DNA from: Sphingopyxis sp. QXT-31
Lineage (GTDB): Bacteria; Pseudomonadota; Alphaproteobacteria; Sphingomonadales; Sphingomonadaceae
DNA: 64,000 nucleotides
Assembly (NCBI RefSeq): GCF_001984035.1
Contig: NZ_CP019449.1
Location: forward strand, 2,170,001 to 2,234,000
Direction of reading: 5' to 3'
Below, piece after piece: positions 18,343-26,078 of this stretch; the first letter of the stretch is position 1; every line of letters begins with the position of its first letter. The translations under genes were made by a program, and so were the position numbers. The notes below the pieces were generated by a model. The model had not been told where the DNA came from, did no database searches, and was given only the letters and a program-made list of their open reading frames with translations.

Positions 18343-18455
18343 TCTCCCCTCCCTGCAAGGGAGGGGCCGGGGGTGGGTGGCCGCCGAAGGCGGCGCTCTG
18401 CCTCTTGCTCGCTACGCTCGCTACCCACCCCTAACCCCTCCCTACAAGGGAGAGG
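18343..18455. repeat. Extragenic palindrome, family D-like pair
   Basis: Two inverted units (CTCCCTGCAAGGGAGGGG on the left, CCCCTCCCTACAAGGGAG on the right) enclose inner hairpins such as GGCCGCCGAAGGCGGC and CTTGCTCGCTACGCTCGC. It fills most of the gap between rpoD and the deacetylase gene; no gene is seen there. Confidence 0.8.
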
Positions 18456-18538
18456 AATGGCTTAGTTCCAACCCAAAGCCGCCACCCCCACGACAAATAC
18501 TTTGAACCCCGCCCCCAGATTTGCCATTGGCATCAACG

Positions 18539-19390
18539 ATGCCCGCCACGCCGACCTTTGCCGAAACCGCCGCCGAGGCCTGGCCCCCCATAAGCGGCTG
18601 GGGCGCCAGAGCGCGCAGCGCGGCCCGCGCCGCACGCATCCGGCTCGAAGCGCTGAAGCAGCGCCGGCAAACGGAGCCCTTCGTCCGCTGCCTCTATGCC
18701 CATGCGGTTTTCCCCGACACCGTCCCGACCTTCCGCGCTTTCCTGAAGGCCGCGAAGCAGGAGGGCGAGTTCGTCGACACGCCGACGCTCCGCGCGATCA
18801 TCGCGGACGGCAGGCCAAGCGACGGTCGCTTCTTTCACCTGAGCTTCGACGACGGCTTCGCCAGCGTCTATGAAGCCGGCGGCCCGGTGATGGAGGACGA
18901 ACGCGTTCCCTATATCATGTTCGTCGCGACCGACCTGATCGACGCCGATCCCGACACGCTCGCCGCCTATTTTGCGCATATGCCCGCTTACCAGGCGCGC
19001 GTCCGCACGCTCGACTGGGACCAGGCAAAGGCCGCCGCTACGGGCATCGGCGAGATCGGCTGCCACACGCGCACCCACGCGCGGCTGTCGAAGATCGGAC
19101 ACGATCCCGCACGGCTGACCGATGAGATCGCGGGTGCCAAGGCGATCATCGAGGGGCATATCGGCCAGCGCTGCGACAGCTTCGCCTGGCCCTATGGCAC
19201 CGCGAGCGACATCGACGAGCACGGCCGCGCGGCGATCGCCGACGCGGGCTTCACCAGCAATTTCAGCGCGGTGCGCGGCGCCGTCCGCCCCGGCGTAACC
19301 GACGTCATGGACATCCCGCGCCACCAGCTCGAATTCCACTGGCCGCTCCACGAATTGATGGTCTGGGCGCGGGGTTTCCGCGAGGCATGA
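18539..19390 (+). CDS. Polysaccharide deacetylase family protein
   Basis: This NodB-type carbohydrate esterase is predicted to remove N- or O-acetyl groups from a glycan. The metal site is visible: HLSFDDGFASV (DD of motif 1) and the GCHTRTHARLSKI motif (His-x3-His of motif 2). The later motif SFAWPYGTASDID matches motif 3. The ATG at 18539 is used; the open frame starts six codons earlier at a TTG. There is no signal peptide, so it probably works in the cytoplasm. It overlaps the following formyltransferase by four bases, suggesting a shared pathway for an acylated sugar. Confidence 0.85.
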   Translation: MPATPTFAETAAEAWPPISGWGARARSAARAARIRLEALKQRRQTEPFVRCLYAHAVFPDTVPTFRAFLKAAKQEGEFVDTPTLRAIIADGRPSDGRFFHLSFDDGFASVYEAGGPVMEDERVPYIMFVATDLIDADPDTLAAYFAHMPAYQARVRTLDWDQAKAAATGIGEIGCHTRTHARLSKIGHDPARLTDEIAGAKAIIEGHIGQRCDSFAWPYGTASDIDEHGRAAIADAGFTSNFSAVRGAVRPGVTDVMDIPRHQLEFHWPLHELMVWARGFREA

Positions 19391-20160
19391 CCTTGCGCGT
19401 CGCCTTGATGACCAGCGGGCCGATCGGCGGCTCGGGCGTGGTGCTCGAACGGCTGACGCGCGTTCCCGAGGTCGAACTTGTCTGCCTGATCGTCTCCGAA
19501 ACCATCGTCGCCAAGCGCAGCCGCAAGAAGATGCTCCAGAAAATCTGGAAGATCGGGCCGCTGGGTGCGCTCAACGGCATCCGCATCCGCAAATGGTTCG
19601 GGCACGATATGCGCACCGACGCGCGCGAGGTCGCCAAGGCGCACGGCATCCCGATCGTCACCGTCCCGCGCGTCAATTGCGACGAAACCGTCGAGGCGCT
19701 GAAACACTACGCCCCCGACGTCGGTCTGTCGGTCGGCAACTCCTATATCGCCTCGCGCGTGTTCAGTGTGCCCGTCCAGGGCTTCGTCAATTTCCACGGC
19801 GAGCTGCTCCCCGAATATCCGGGCGCGCAGAGCGTCGTGTGGCCGATCTATTTCGGGCGGACGCAGTCGGGCTATACGATCCACCGCATCAACAAGGGCA
19901 TCGACACCGGCGACATCCTCTACAAGCGCGCGGTCGACATCGATTTCCAGCCGAGGCTCGCCGACACGATCCGCCGCACCAACGACAAGGTGCGCGAAGA
20001 GCTGCCCGAGGCCTTTGCGGCATTGCTCGCCGACTGGGACGCGCACACCGCGGCGGCGACCCCGCAGCAGGCCGGGCGCCATTTCACCACCCCGACCTTC
20101 TGGGAATATCTGCGCATGGAGCGCAACAACAAGCGGCTGTGGCGCGAGAGCCAGCGCTGA
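19387..20160 (+). CDS. Formyltransferase family protein
   Basis: The 257-residue protein has the formyl-transferase fold of Met-tRNA formyltransferase, PurN and sugar N-formyltransferases. The catalytic Asn-x-His motif is in GFVNFHGELLPEYPGAQSV (about 131-150), followed by SGYTIHRINKGIDTGDIL, which carries the third catalytic region (D-x-G-D). It lacks the C-terminal tRNA-binding domain, so it is not the initiator-tRNA enzyme. Its coupling with the deacetylase suggests that one enzyme frees an amine and this one formylates it on a nucleotide sugar. That is inference; no glycosyltransferase is nearby. Confidence 0.85.
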   Translation: MTLRVALMTSGPIGGSGVVLERLTRVPEVELVCLIVSETIVAKRSRKKMLQKIWKIGPLGALNGIRIRKWFGHDMRTDAREVAKAHGIPIVTVPRVNCDETVEALKHYAPDVGLSVGNSYIASRVFSVPVQGFVNFHGELLPEYPGAQSVVWPIYFGRTQSGYTIHRINKGIDTGDILYKRAVDIDFQPRLADTIRRTNDKVREELPEAFAALLADWDAHTAAATPQQAGRHFTTPTFWEYLRMERNNKRLWRESQR

Positions 20161-20405
20161 CGATCGGCGCCCGCGGTTGTGCACCGCACAATTATTTTTG
20201 CCAAGCCCCTTAAAATCTTCATCTTTGCGCCCCAGATAGCGCCCCGGCGATGATCGCGGCGGGGATATAGGCATTGTAACCAGCTGCCGTTCCGCTGCGA
20301 ACAAATGGTCGATTTTCCCGTCCGATGGGAATTCGCCCGAGACCCAAAGCAGCGGCGCGCGCGGCCGAAACCGAAAAAATCCCGGAAATCCGGGAGAGCG
20401 CAAAA
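20161..20405. other. Non-coding region upstream of pspC
   Basis: No gene is seen in this stretch. It contains the palindrome TCCCGGAAATCCGGGA (about 20380-20395), directly upstream of the sigma-54 site, and TTGTGCACCGCACAA (about 20176-20190). Either could be an activator or regulator site. The AT-rich stretch at 20190-20230 might aid DNA bending. Confidence 0.4.
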
Positions 20406-20423
20406 TTGGCACGCCCATTGCTT
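20406..20423 (+). promoter_or_regulatory. Sigma-54 promoter (-24/-12) for pspC
   Basis: TTGGCACGCCCATTGCTT matches the sigma-54 consensus TGGCACG-N4-TTGCW fully. The invariant GG (20408-20409) and GC (20420-20421) are at the required spacing. The predicted start is near 20433, giving a leader of about 45 nt before pspC. Sigma-54 control of psp genes through PspF is established in enterobacteria; the activator is not in this window. Confidence 0.85.
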
Positions 20424-20478
20424 AACATGGGACAGAGCCGCGGTATCCCCCGCCGCGGGCAAGAGGAAAGACAAGACG

Positions 20479-20775
20479 ATGAGCCAGGACACGACCAGCA
20501 CCAATCTCTTCCAGCGCCGCGACACGATGTTCGGCATCTGCGAAGCCGTCGGTCAGGACTTCGGCTTCAACCCGACCTGGCTGCGCCTGGCGTTCATCGC
20601 GCCGCTCTTCTTCTTCCCCGTCCAGACTTTCGCCGCTTATTTCGGCCTCGGCGCCGTCGTGCTCGCCTCGCGCCTAATCTTCCCCGCGAAGAAGGCCGCG
20701 GCCCAGCCCGCGCTGACCGCGGTCGAGGGTGCGCGACCGGCCGAGGCCACCGAGGAACTCGCCCTCGCAGCTTGA
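20479..20775 (+). CDS. pspC: PspC-domain phage-shock-type membrane protein
   Basis: PspC proteins are small inner-membrane sensors of envelope stress. The ATG at 20479 (MSQDTTSTNLFQRRD) is preceded by AAGAGGAAAG and gives 98 residues. A longer frame upstream overlaps the promoter and is rejected. The PspC domain spans about 9-70: LFQRRDTMFGICEAVGQDFGFNPTWLRL, then hydrophobic helices (FIAPLFFFPVQTFAAYFGLGAV). An Ala-rich tail follows. It stands alone, without pspA or pspB next to it, but has its own sigma-54 promoter and terminator. Confidence 0.85.
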   Translation: MSQDTTSTNLFQRRDTMFGICEAVGQDFGFNPTWLRLAFIAPLFFFPVQTFAAYFGLGAVVLASRLIFPAKKAAAQPALTAVEGARPAEATEELALAA

Positions 20776-20830
20776 TCGACGCCGGGCGGGCACTCCCTCT
20801 CCCCGCGCCCGCCCGCTTCGATCCGCAACC

Positions 20831-20870
20831 GGCGCCGGCAAGCATCCCCCGCTTGCCGGCGCCTTTGTGT
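20831..20870 (+). terminator. Terminator after pspC
   Basis: A perfect 13-bp stem, GGCGCCGGCAAGC/GCTTGCCGGCGCC, has a short loop and is followed by TTTGTGT. It lies 55 bp beyond the pspC stop. Confidence 0.85.
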
Positions 20871-20992
20871 CTCGCCCTGACACACAGATTCCGCAGATGG
20901 CGGACCCCTCATAAACGCGCTGTTTACTGCGTTGCTTTATGCCGTCCGGATGAAGTTCGGCAGCCGCGCTGCCCGCAGGCAAGGAAGACGCG

Positions 20993-21661
20993 TTGAGCCA
21001 GTCGCCCCAGCTCCAGTCGCAGGCGCGCAGCGTCGCCGAAATGCTCGATTCGCTGGTCGCCAGCGAGGGCACCGGCGCGCATCGCCACGTCCGCGCGGGC
21101 GGGCTGTCGAACGGCCCCGACGCCATGCGCAACCTCGCCGACGCCGTCCATTTCCTCTGCCTCCTCCACGGGCGCCATCCGGGCGTCATCGACCTCGCCG
21201 CGCGCAAGTCGGTCGCCCCCGCGTCGCGCGCGTGGATGGACGAGGCCGCCGACGCCTTCGTCCAGGAACGCGCCTTCCTCTCGAAGATCGCCGCCGCGGT
21301 CGGCCCGGTGCCCAGCACCCAAGGGCAGGACCAGTGCGAGGCCGCCGTCGCCGCGCAGCGCAAGGCGCTCGACATGCTCGCCGAATCGGACCGCCACGGC
21401 TGCGCCGTCGGTGCCGCGATCGCGCTGACGCTCGACTGGCGCACGATCCGCGTGCTGCTCGATATCAGCGCCCAGCGCCTCGACATGGCGCCGCCGCGCT
21501 GCGCCCTTCCCGACCTCCGCGACACCGCGCGCCTCGCCGGCGCGGTCGCCGATACCCCGGCGGCAGAACGCGCGCTCGTCTTCGGCGCACAGCAGCTGAT
21601 CGCGCAGCACAGCGGCCTGTGGGACCTGCTCGAAGCCCGCGCCGCGAGCCGCAATCATTAA
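20993..21661 (+). CDS. Conserved hypothetical helical protein (DUF6975-like)
   Basis: This 222-residue, Ala-rich, mostly helical soluble protein has no signal peptide or membrane segment. The likely start is the TTG at 20993, eight bases after AAGGAAG. Recognisable stretches include VHFLCLLHGRHPGVIDLAA and TLDWRTIRVLLDISAQRLDM. It resembles conserved sphingomonad proteins annotated as DUF6975, but I am not sure of that assignment. Function is unknown. It precedes moxR with only a short gap. Confidence 0.65.
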   Translation: MSQSPQLQSQARSVAEMLDSLVASEGTGAHRHVRAGGLSNGPDAMRNLADAVHFLCLLHGRHPGVIDLAARKSVAPASRAWMDEAADAFVQERAFLSKIAAAVGPVPSTQGQDQCEAAVAAQRKALDMLAESDRHGCAVGAAIALTLDWRTIRVLLDISAQRLDMAPPRCALPDLRDTARLAGAVADTPAAERALVFGAQQLIAQHSGLWDLLEARAASRNH

Positions 21662-21713
21662 CTGACGCCTCGTCAGGCGCGCTTGCGCCGCCCCGCATGC
21701 GCCGCTATGCCCC

Positions 21714-21729
21714 TTGACGTTCACGTTAA
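21714..21729. promoter_or_regulatory. Imperfect palindrome upstream of moxR
   Basis: TTGACGTTCACGTTAA is a 16-bp pseudo-palindrome (pattern TTrACGTnnACGTyAA) 19 bp before the moxR start. It resembles operators of MerR-type regulators of acyl-CoA catabolism, and the TTTACGTAAA palindrome upstream of the VWA gene (26029-26038) shares the ACGT core. Regulator and function are unproven. Confidence 0.35.
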
Positions 21730-21747
21730 GGGAAAGGCTCTCCGCCC

Positions 21748-22593
21748 ATGCGCTTCGAAGGAACCAGCGCCTATATCGCGACCGACGACCTGAAGGTCGC
21801 GGTCAACGCCGCGACATTGCTGCGCCGCCCGCTGCTCGTGAAGGGCGAACCCGGCACCGGCAAGACCGTGCTGGCCGAAGAAATCGCGAAGGCCTTCGAT
21901 GCGCCGCTGATCACCTGGAACATCAAGTCGACCACCAAGGCGCAGCAGGGCCTCTACGAATATGACGCGGTCGCGCGCCTCCGCGACGGCCAACTCGGCG
22001 AAGAGCGCGTCCACGACATCCGCAACTACATCCGCAAGGGCAAATTGTGGGAGGCGTTCACCTCGCCCAAGCTCCCCGTGCTGCTGATCGACGAGATCGA
22101 CAAGGCCGACATCGAATTCCCGAACGACCTGCTCCAGGAACTCGATCGCATGGCGTTCCACGTCTATGAGACCGACGAGACGATCACCGCCAAGGAACGC
22201 CCGATCGTCGTCATCACCTCGAACAATGAGAAGGAACTGCCCGACGCGTTCCTGCGCCGCTGCTTCTTCCACTATATCAAATTCCCCGACCGCGACACGA
22301 TGGCGTCGATCGTCGAGGTCCATTTCCCCGGCATCCAGAAGACGCTCGTCAGCCGCGCGATGGACATCTTCTACGAAGTCCGCGACGTCCCGGGCCTCAA
22401 GAAAAAGCCCTCGACCAGCGAGCTGATCGACTGGCTGAAACTGCTCCTCAACGAAGACATGCCGCTCGAGGTGCTGCAGAACCGCGACGTCGGCAAGGCG
22501 ATCCCGCCGCTCCACGGCGCGCTGCTCAAGAACGAGCAGGATGTGATGCTGTTCGAAAAGCTCGCCTTCATGGCCCGCCGCCAGGGCAGCTGA
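21748..22593 (+). CDS. MoxR-type AAA+ ATPase
   Basis: MoxR ATPases act as chaperones that remodel or load metal centres of partner complexes, usually together with a VWA protein. Walker A is KGEPGTGKT (about 32-40), Walker B LLIDEIDKAD (about 111-120), sensor 1 ITSNNEKELPDAFLRR (about 155-170). At 281 residues it is the short CoxD/MoxR form. The ATG at 21748 follows GGGAAAGG. The usual VWA partner (CoxE-like) is found 3.5 kb downstream instead of adjacent; the region between carries a chemotaxis-type gene and an AT-rich patch. Confidence 0.9.
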   Translation: MRFEGTSAYIATDDLKVAVNAATLLRRPLLVKGEPGTGKTVLAEEIAKAFDAPLITWNIKSTTKAQQGLYEYDAVARLRDGQLGEERVHDIRNYIRKGKLWEAFTSPKLPVLLIDEIDKADIEFPNDLLQELDRMAFHVYETDETITAKERPIVVITSNNEKELPDAFLRRCFFHYIKFPDRDTMASIVEVHFPGIQKTLVSRAMDIFYEVRDVPGLKKKPSTSELIDWLKLLLNEDMPLEVLQNRDVGKAIPPLHGALLKNEQDVMLFEKLAFMARRQGS

Positions 22594-22600
22594 CAACTCG

Positions 22601-22736
22601 ATCCTCCCTGTCGCGGAGCGATGGGGAGGTGGCAGCGCGAAGCGCTGACGGAGGGGCCATGGCGCAACGTTGCTGGCCCCTCCACCATTCGCTTCGCGAA
22701 CGGTCCCCCTCCCCATCGCTTCGCGACAGGGAGGAT
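22601..22736. repeat. Long extragenic palindrome between moxR and MCP
   Basis: The outer arms ATCCTCCCTGTCGC... (22601-22628) and ...GCGACAGGGAGGAT (22703-22736) are inverted. They enclose smaller hairpins (GCGCGAAGCGC and a GGGGCCATGG...GGCCCC stem). It lies between convergent genes and may terminate both. No gene is seen in it. Confidence 0.85.
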
Positions 22737-22740
22737 TTAC

Positions 22741-24138
22741 TCAAAGCTGGTAGGCCACTTCGACGTCGCCCCAGCGGCGGCCGTTGATCACCACCGGCAT
22801 ATAGACGTTGCGCACCGTAACATAGTTGGTGCCGTCGCCCTCCTGGCGATAGACCGCCATGAAGAAGGGCGCGTTGCTCTTTTTCGCCGCCTTGTCGGTG
22901 TCGTCGAACAGGATGCGACCGTTGCGGCAATGCGCGGTATCGTGAACGACATCGCCCGTCGGGGCGCGCGAGCAGTCGGTGATATGCGTCGGCAGGAAAC
23001 CGTTCATATCGCCCGCCGAGGACATCTTTACCTCGGGATGGTTCGCCACGACATGGTCGAACAGCGGCCGCCAATTGGTGTCGGCCCAGTCGCACAGCGT
23101 GGTGCGGAAACGTTCGGGGTTCGACCCCGGCACGCGCACATAATTGGTGTCGAACAATTGCTCCATCGACAGCTCGCCCTTGGCGAGCGCCAGTTCGGCG
23201 ATCGCGACAAACTGGTCGCGCACGCGCGAGGCGAGCTCGACCACCGCCGAATCCTTCGGCGACACCCCGGCCGAGATCACCGCGTTGAACATGCGGTTCG
23301 ACACATGCTCCATTTTCAGGATCGAATCGCGCGTGCCGTCCAGCGTGGCGCTATTGTCGCGCACCGACGCGACGACGCGGTCGACCGCGTCGCGCACCTT
23401 GGCGCCGTTTGCATGCACCATCGCGCTCGACTGCGCGATCCGGTCGCTCTGGTCGTCGAGCAGCGCGACGAGATGCGTCGCGTCGTGCAGCGCGTCGGTG
23501 ATCGTTTCGAACTGCGCCTCGGCGCGGCTCGACTGTTCGACCCCCGACTGGATTTCGGTGACGAGGCCGCTGGCCTCGGTCGCGAGGCTGCCGATCGACC
23601 GGCGGATCTCGTCGGTCGCGCTGCGCGTATTCTGCGCCAATTTCTTCACCTCGGCGGCGACGACGGCGAAGGTGCGCCCGGCATCGCCCGCGCGCTCGGC
23701 TTCGATGGCCGCGTTCAAGGCAAGCATGTTGGTGGTCTTGGCGATCTGTTCGATCGACTGGCTGACCTGCTGCACCTGCGCCATCACCGCGGCGAAATTG
23801 GTGACATGCGTGCCGAGCCGCGCGACGAGATCGATGACCGAGCGGAACTCGCTGACCGCCGCGTTGACGCGCTCGGCGCCGGTGTCGAGCTGCTCGCACG
23901 CACGCGCCGACAGCAATTTCGCTTCATCGGTCGAATCGGCGATCTGACGCTGGTCGGCCTCGAGGCCGACGACGAACTCCTCGAGCCGCCCGAGCTCGAC
24001 GATCTGACGGTCCATCTGGTCGGTCGAGCGCTTGATCCGCCCCGCCGCCTCGCTGCACCCGACGGCCAGCTCGCCGCAGTCGCCCGCCACCGATTGGTCG
24101 AGGATCGGAGCCGCCGGATTTATGGACTCGAATTTCAT
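22741..24138 (-). CDS. Soluble methyl-accepting chemotaxis-type protein
   Basis: This protein has an N-terminal MCP signalling domain. The hairpin tip lies in [20 protein letters not shown] and [14 protein letters not shown], the region that contacts CheA/CheW. No transmembrane segment precedes it, so it is cytoplasmic. The domain order is reversed: about 130 C-terminal residues ([50 protein letters not shown]) look like a sensory module of the Cache type placed after the signalling helices. I prefer the ATG at 24138 ([11 protein letters not shown], 465 residues); an upstream ATG at 24246 would add 36 residues and overlap the next ORF. Confidence 0.85.
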   Translation of the reverse strand: MKFESINPAAPILDQSVAGDCGELAVGCSEAAGRIKRSTDQMDRQIVELGRLEEFVVGLEADQRQIADSTDEAKLLSARACEQLDTGAERVNAAVSEFRSVIDLVARLGTHVTNFAAVMAQVQQVSQSIEQIAKTTNMLALNAAIEAERAGDAGRTFAVVAAEVKKLAQNTRSATDEIRRSIGSLATEASGLVTEIQSGVEQSSRAEAQFETITDALHDATHLVALLDDQSDRIAQSSAMVHANGAKVRDAVDRVVASVRDNSATLDGTRDSILKMEHVSNRMFNAVISAGVSPKDSAVVELASRVRDQFVAIAELALAKGELSMEQLFDTNYVRVPGSNPERFRTTLCDWADTNWRPLFDHVVANHPEVKMSSAGDMNGFLPTHITDCSRAPTGDVVHDTAHCRNGRILFDDTDKAAKKSNAPFFMAVYRQEGDGTNYVTVRNVYMPVVINGRRWGDVEVAYQL

Positions 24139-24242
24139 TGCGCCACCCACGTTCGGAATCATCCGCAGGTGATGACCGATAATGGTTAACGCAGGGTCAA
24201 TGGGAAGCGAGAGCCAAAGGTCGGCTTCGGGGTGGGAAGCAG

Positions 24243-24575
24243 TCATTCGTTCGTAAGCCGATCGCCTCCCGCCACTAATGAGAACGCTCTGTCGGCGACA
24301 GTTTGAAGTGCTTCTATTGCATCGTGGCTGGGATGTTTAGAACGTAGATCCAATAGCGGGATCAAGGCGTTTCGAACCTCGGAGATCGCTTTCAGCTCAT
24401 CAGAAGCATAGCCATCCGAATCCAAAAAATCCGACAAACGCTCGTTCATCGCGTCCAAATAATCGCTATAAGGCACTTTGCCGGCCATCTGCCTATTACC
24501 ACGTAGCTGATTCAGCGCCTCTATTGCGCGTTCACGGATATCTTGGCGCGCCCATTCTGGTGATCTGTAAGGCAT
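24243..24575 (-). CDS. Small hypothetical protein in AT-rich patch
   Basis: This 110-residue soluble, charged, helical protein ([20 protein letters not shown]... ending GGDRLTNE) has no recognised family. Its DNA is AT-richer than the neighbours and uses codons such as TTA, AGA and ATA that are rare in this genome. Its 3' end lies just before the MCP gene. Possible foreign gene, perhaps an immunity or toxin-partner protein by size and charge, but nothing in the sequence proves this. Confidence 0.6.
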   Translation of the reverse strand: MPYRSPEWARQDIRERAIEALNQLRGNRQMAGKVPYSDYLDAMNERLSDFLDSDGYASDELKAISEVRNALIPLLDLRSKHPSHDAIEALQTVADRAFSLVAGGDRLTNE

Positions 24576-24603
24576 GATCCATCTTACGGCCCAACTTGAG
24601 CTT

Positions 24604-24625
24604 CCGCAATCGGTCGGAAGCGGAC
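24604..24625 (+). repeat. 20-bp repeat family E, copy 1
   Basis: CCGCAATCGGTCGGAAGCGGAC is the first of four copies of the consensus CCGCAAyCGGTCGnnAGCGG in the accessory patch; CCGC and GCGG at its ends are inverted. The others are at 24925-24944, 25501-25521 (inverted) and 25696-25715. Confidence 0.75.
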
Positions 24626-24626
24626 C

Positions 24627-24869
24627 CTATCGCAATGTGTGTTGATGGCGAATGTCTCTTTCGCTTGAGAGCGGATACACGCCTTCAGGTGTCAACCAGT
24701 CATCGACGCTCGGAGCCGCTGATTTAGGTTCGCCGACACCATTCCATAGGAGTCCAATCTCGTAAGGCTCCGCGTCGTCACCCCCAAAGAATTGATATTC
24801 AATTTGCCACCCGAGCCGAACTAATTCGGTGGCGTGCCGCGATGATCCTGTTCGCTGCAATCTGCCCAT
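24627..24869 (-). CDS. Small hypothetical protein between family E repeats
   Basis: This ORF of about 80 residues starts at the ATG at 24869 (MGRLQRTGSSRHATELVRLG), with GGGGGCG upstream; the frame stays open to 24914. It has aromatic-rich and acidic segments (WQIEYQFFGGDDAEPYEIGLLWNG) and no recognised family. It sits exactly between two family E repeats. Low GC and isolation suggest recent acquisition. Coding status is probable, not certain. Confidence 0.5.
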   Translation of the reverse strand: MGRLQRTGSSRHATELVRLGWQIEYQFFGGDDAEPYEIGLLWNGVGEPKSAAPSVDDWLTPEGVYPLSSERDIRHQHTLR

Positions 24870-24924
24870 AGCGCCCCCAGCCGTTGGGCTGGAGGTTAAG
24901 ATAAGGCACCACATTTTTCAACGT

Positions 24925-24944
24925 CCGGAATCGGTCGTTAGCGG
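24925..24944 (+). repeat. 20-bp repeat family E, copy 2
   Basis: CCGGAATCGGTCGTTAGCGG, followed by TCATT, lies in the divergent gap between the two small ORFs at 24627-24869 and 25019-25447. Confidence 0.7.
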
Positions 24945-25018
24945 TCATTCGCGCGAAATTGTCGCAACGACCGGTATCGACCGATTGTGGAGTTTCGTCA
25001 GCCCATTATACAGCTCTT

Positions 25019-25447
25019 GTGAAGCGCAAAGATTACACCCCGCAAGCTGAGGCTTTGTTCCAACGCTTCGCCGAACGTCACGGCCTTTCATACTCAGTTG
25101 CGCCAGAAGCACCTATTGAGACGCTTTGGATTTTTCCCGAGCAACAGAAACTTTCTATGCCCATCATGTTAGGTCTTCAGAACGGGGACGCGTTAAACTT
25201 CGGCGTGGCCGATTTTTGGTCATACTTCTCCCCTTTTGAAACAGTTGCGGAAGAATTTGACCGAGCGATCGATGCTTGGGTATCCGGTGACGCCCGGGTC
25301 GCGGTGCACCGCGGCCGGGGCCGGAAGCTTCAAATGCGCGATGGCGATAACTGGAAAACGCTCTACAGCGCGAACGGAGGCCTTTTTCCCATACTGTCCA
25401 ATCCACTCCGCTTCATATCGAACCGGCCATTGAATCAGCAGCATTGA
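25019..25447 (+). CDS. Hypothetical protein between family E repeats
   Basis: This ORF of about 142 residues starts at a GTG (25019); a TTG at 24959 is an alternative and no strong ribosome site supports either. The product looks like a real folded protein: ETLWIFPEQQKLSMPIMLGLQNGDALNFGVADFWSYFSPFE, then GRGRKLQMRDGDNWKTLY. No family was recognised. It is AT-rich relative to the chromosome and bounded by family E repeats on both sides. Confidence 0.6.
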   Translation: MKRKDYTPQAEALFQRFAERHGLSYSVAPEAPIETLWIFPEQQKLSMPIMLGLQNGDALNFGVADFWSYFSPFETVAEEFDRAIDAWVSGDARVAVHRGRGRKLQMRDGDNWKTLYSANGGLFPILSNPLRFISNRPLNQQH

Positions 25448-25500
25448 GGTCCGCGCTCTACTCGATCCCTCTCCTCTCTCGCGCGCTCGGCGTCGAATCG

Positions 25501-25521
25501 TCAGCAATCGACCGGTTGCGG
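25501..25521 (-). repeat. 20-bp repeat family E, copy 3 (inverted)
   Basis: Read on the minus strand this is CCGCAACCGGTCGATTGCTGA. The first 13 bases match the consensus and the GCGG end is degraded. It lies 54 bp after the stop of the ORF at 25019-25447. Confidence 0.6.
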
Positions 25522-25596
25522 ACACATCCAACGATGTTATGTCTGTGTTGGCCCTGACACGGTCGGCGTGGGCGCAATAGCTTACTGTTGCGTCTC

Positions 25597-25626
25597 GGCG
25601 GGTTCGACTCCCGCCCGTGGGTCCGC
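25597..25626 (+). pseudogene. tRNA 3'-end remnant (T-arm and acceptor strand)
   Basis: GGCGGGTTCGACTCCCGCC (25597-25615) is a complete tRNA T-stem and T-loop with the invariant TTCGA, followed by CGTGGGTCCGC, which looks like an acceptor 3' strand. The expected 5' strand (GGACCCAC) and a standard 7-base anticodon loop are missing upstream. This is a tRNA relic or an attachment-site fragment rather than a working tRNA. Confidence 0.6.
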
Positions 25627-26078
25627 TTCTTCTTCAACGCCGAAGGCCGCTCCCCACCCCATTTAGGCCAATCAGCCCCGATCCGGACGGAATGACCGCA
25701 ACCGGTCGTCAGCGGCCATTTGCGCCAACCCGATCAAAAACCGCTTTCCGAATAAATCCCGCTGTGGCATGTTCTTCTTTCGTTCTTTGATTCCGTGGAT
25801 ATCCGCCCGCCGTCCCCGCCGTCCGGGGGCAATCCTCGTGGTCGGCCACCGGAGACAAAACCCGTCGCCCAACCAGCAGGGAAGACCTCGAAAAAAATGC
25901 GTCATTGGGCTGAACTTTCCTGAACTTTGCCCCGGCGCCGGTTAAAAATCGCGCCGCATCGCTAATTCGCGAATGAAGGTGCGCCGTTTTCCGCCACTCT
26001 GTCGCGATCCAATGGCGCGCACTTTCCGTTTACGTAAAGCAGTTGCGCCCGCCCCCGCGACCGTTTACGCTTTGCCCC
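25627..26078. other. Gene-free region before the VWA gene
   Basis: No supported gene lies here. It holds family E repeat copy 4 (25696-25715), a short direct repeat CTGAACTTT (25912-25929 region), a GC-rich hairpin near 25812-25836, and the palindrome TTTACGTAAA at 26029-26038, about 40 bp before the VWA start. The last is the best regulatory candidate. Confidence 0.5.
25696..25715 (+). repeat. 20-bp repeat family E, copy 4
   Basis: CCGCAACCGGTCGTCAGCGG, flanked by ATGA and CCATT, fits the consensus fully. It lies 70 bp beyond the tRNA remnant. Confidence 0.75.

Noticed and set aside
25552..25626. A functional tRNA at the T-arm-like sequence
   Set aside because: There is no matching 5' acceptor strand, and the anticodon loop would have ten bases.
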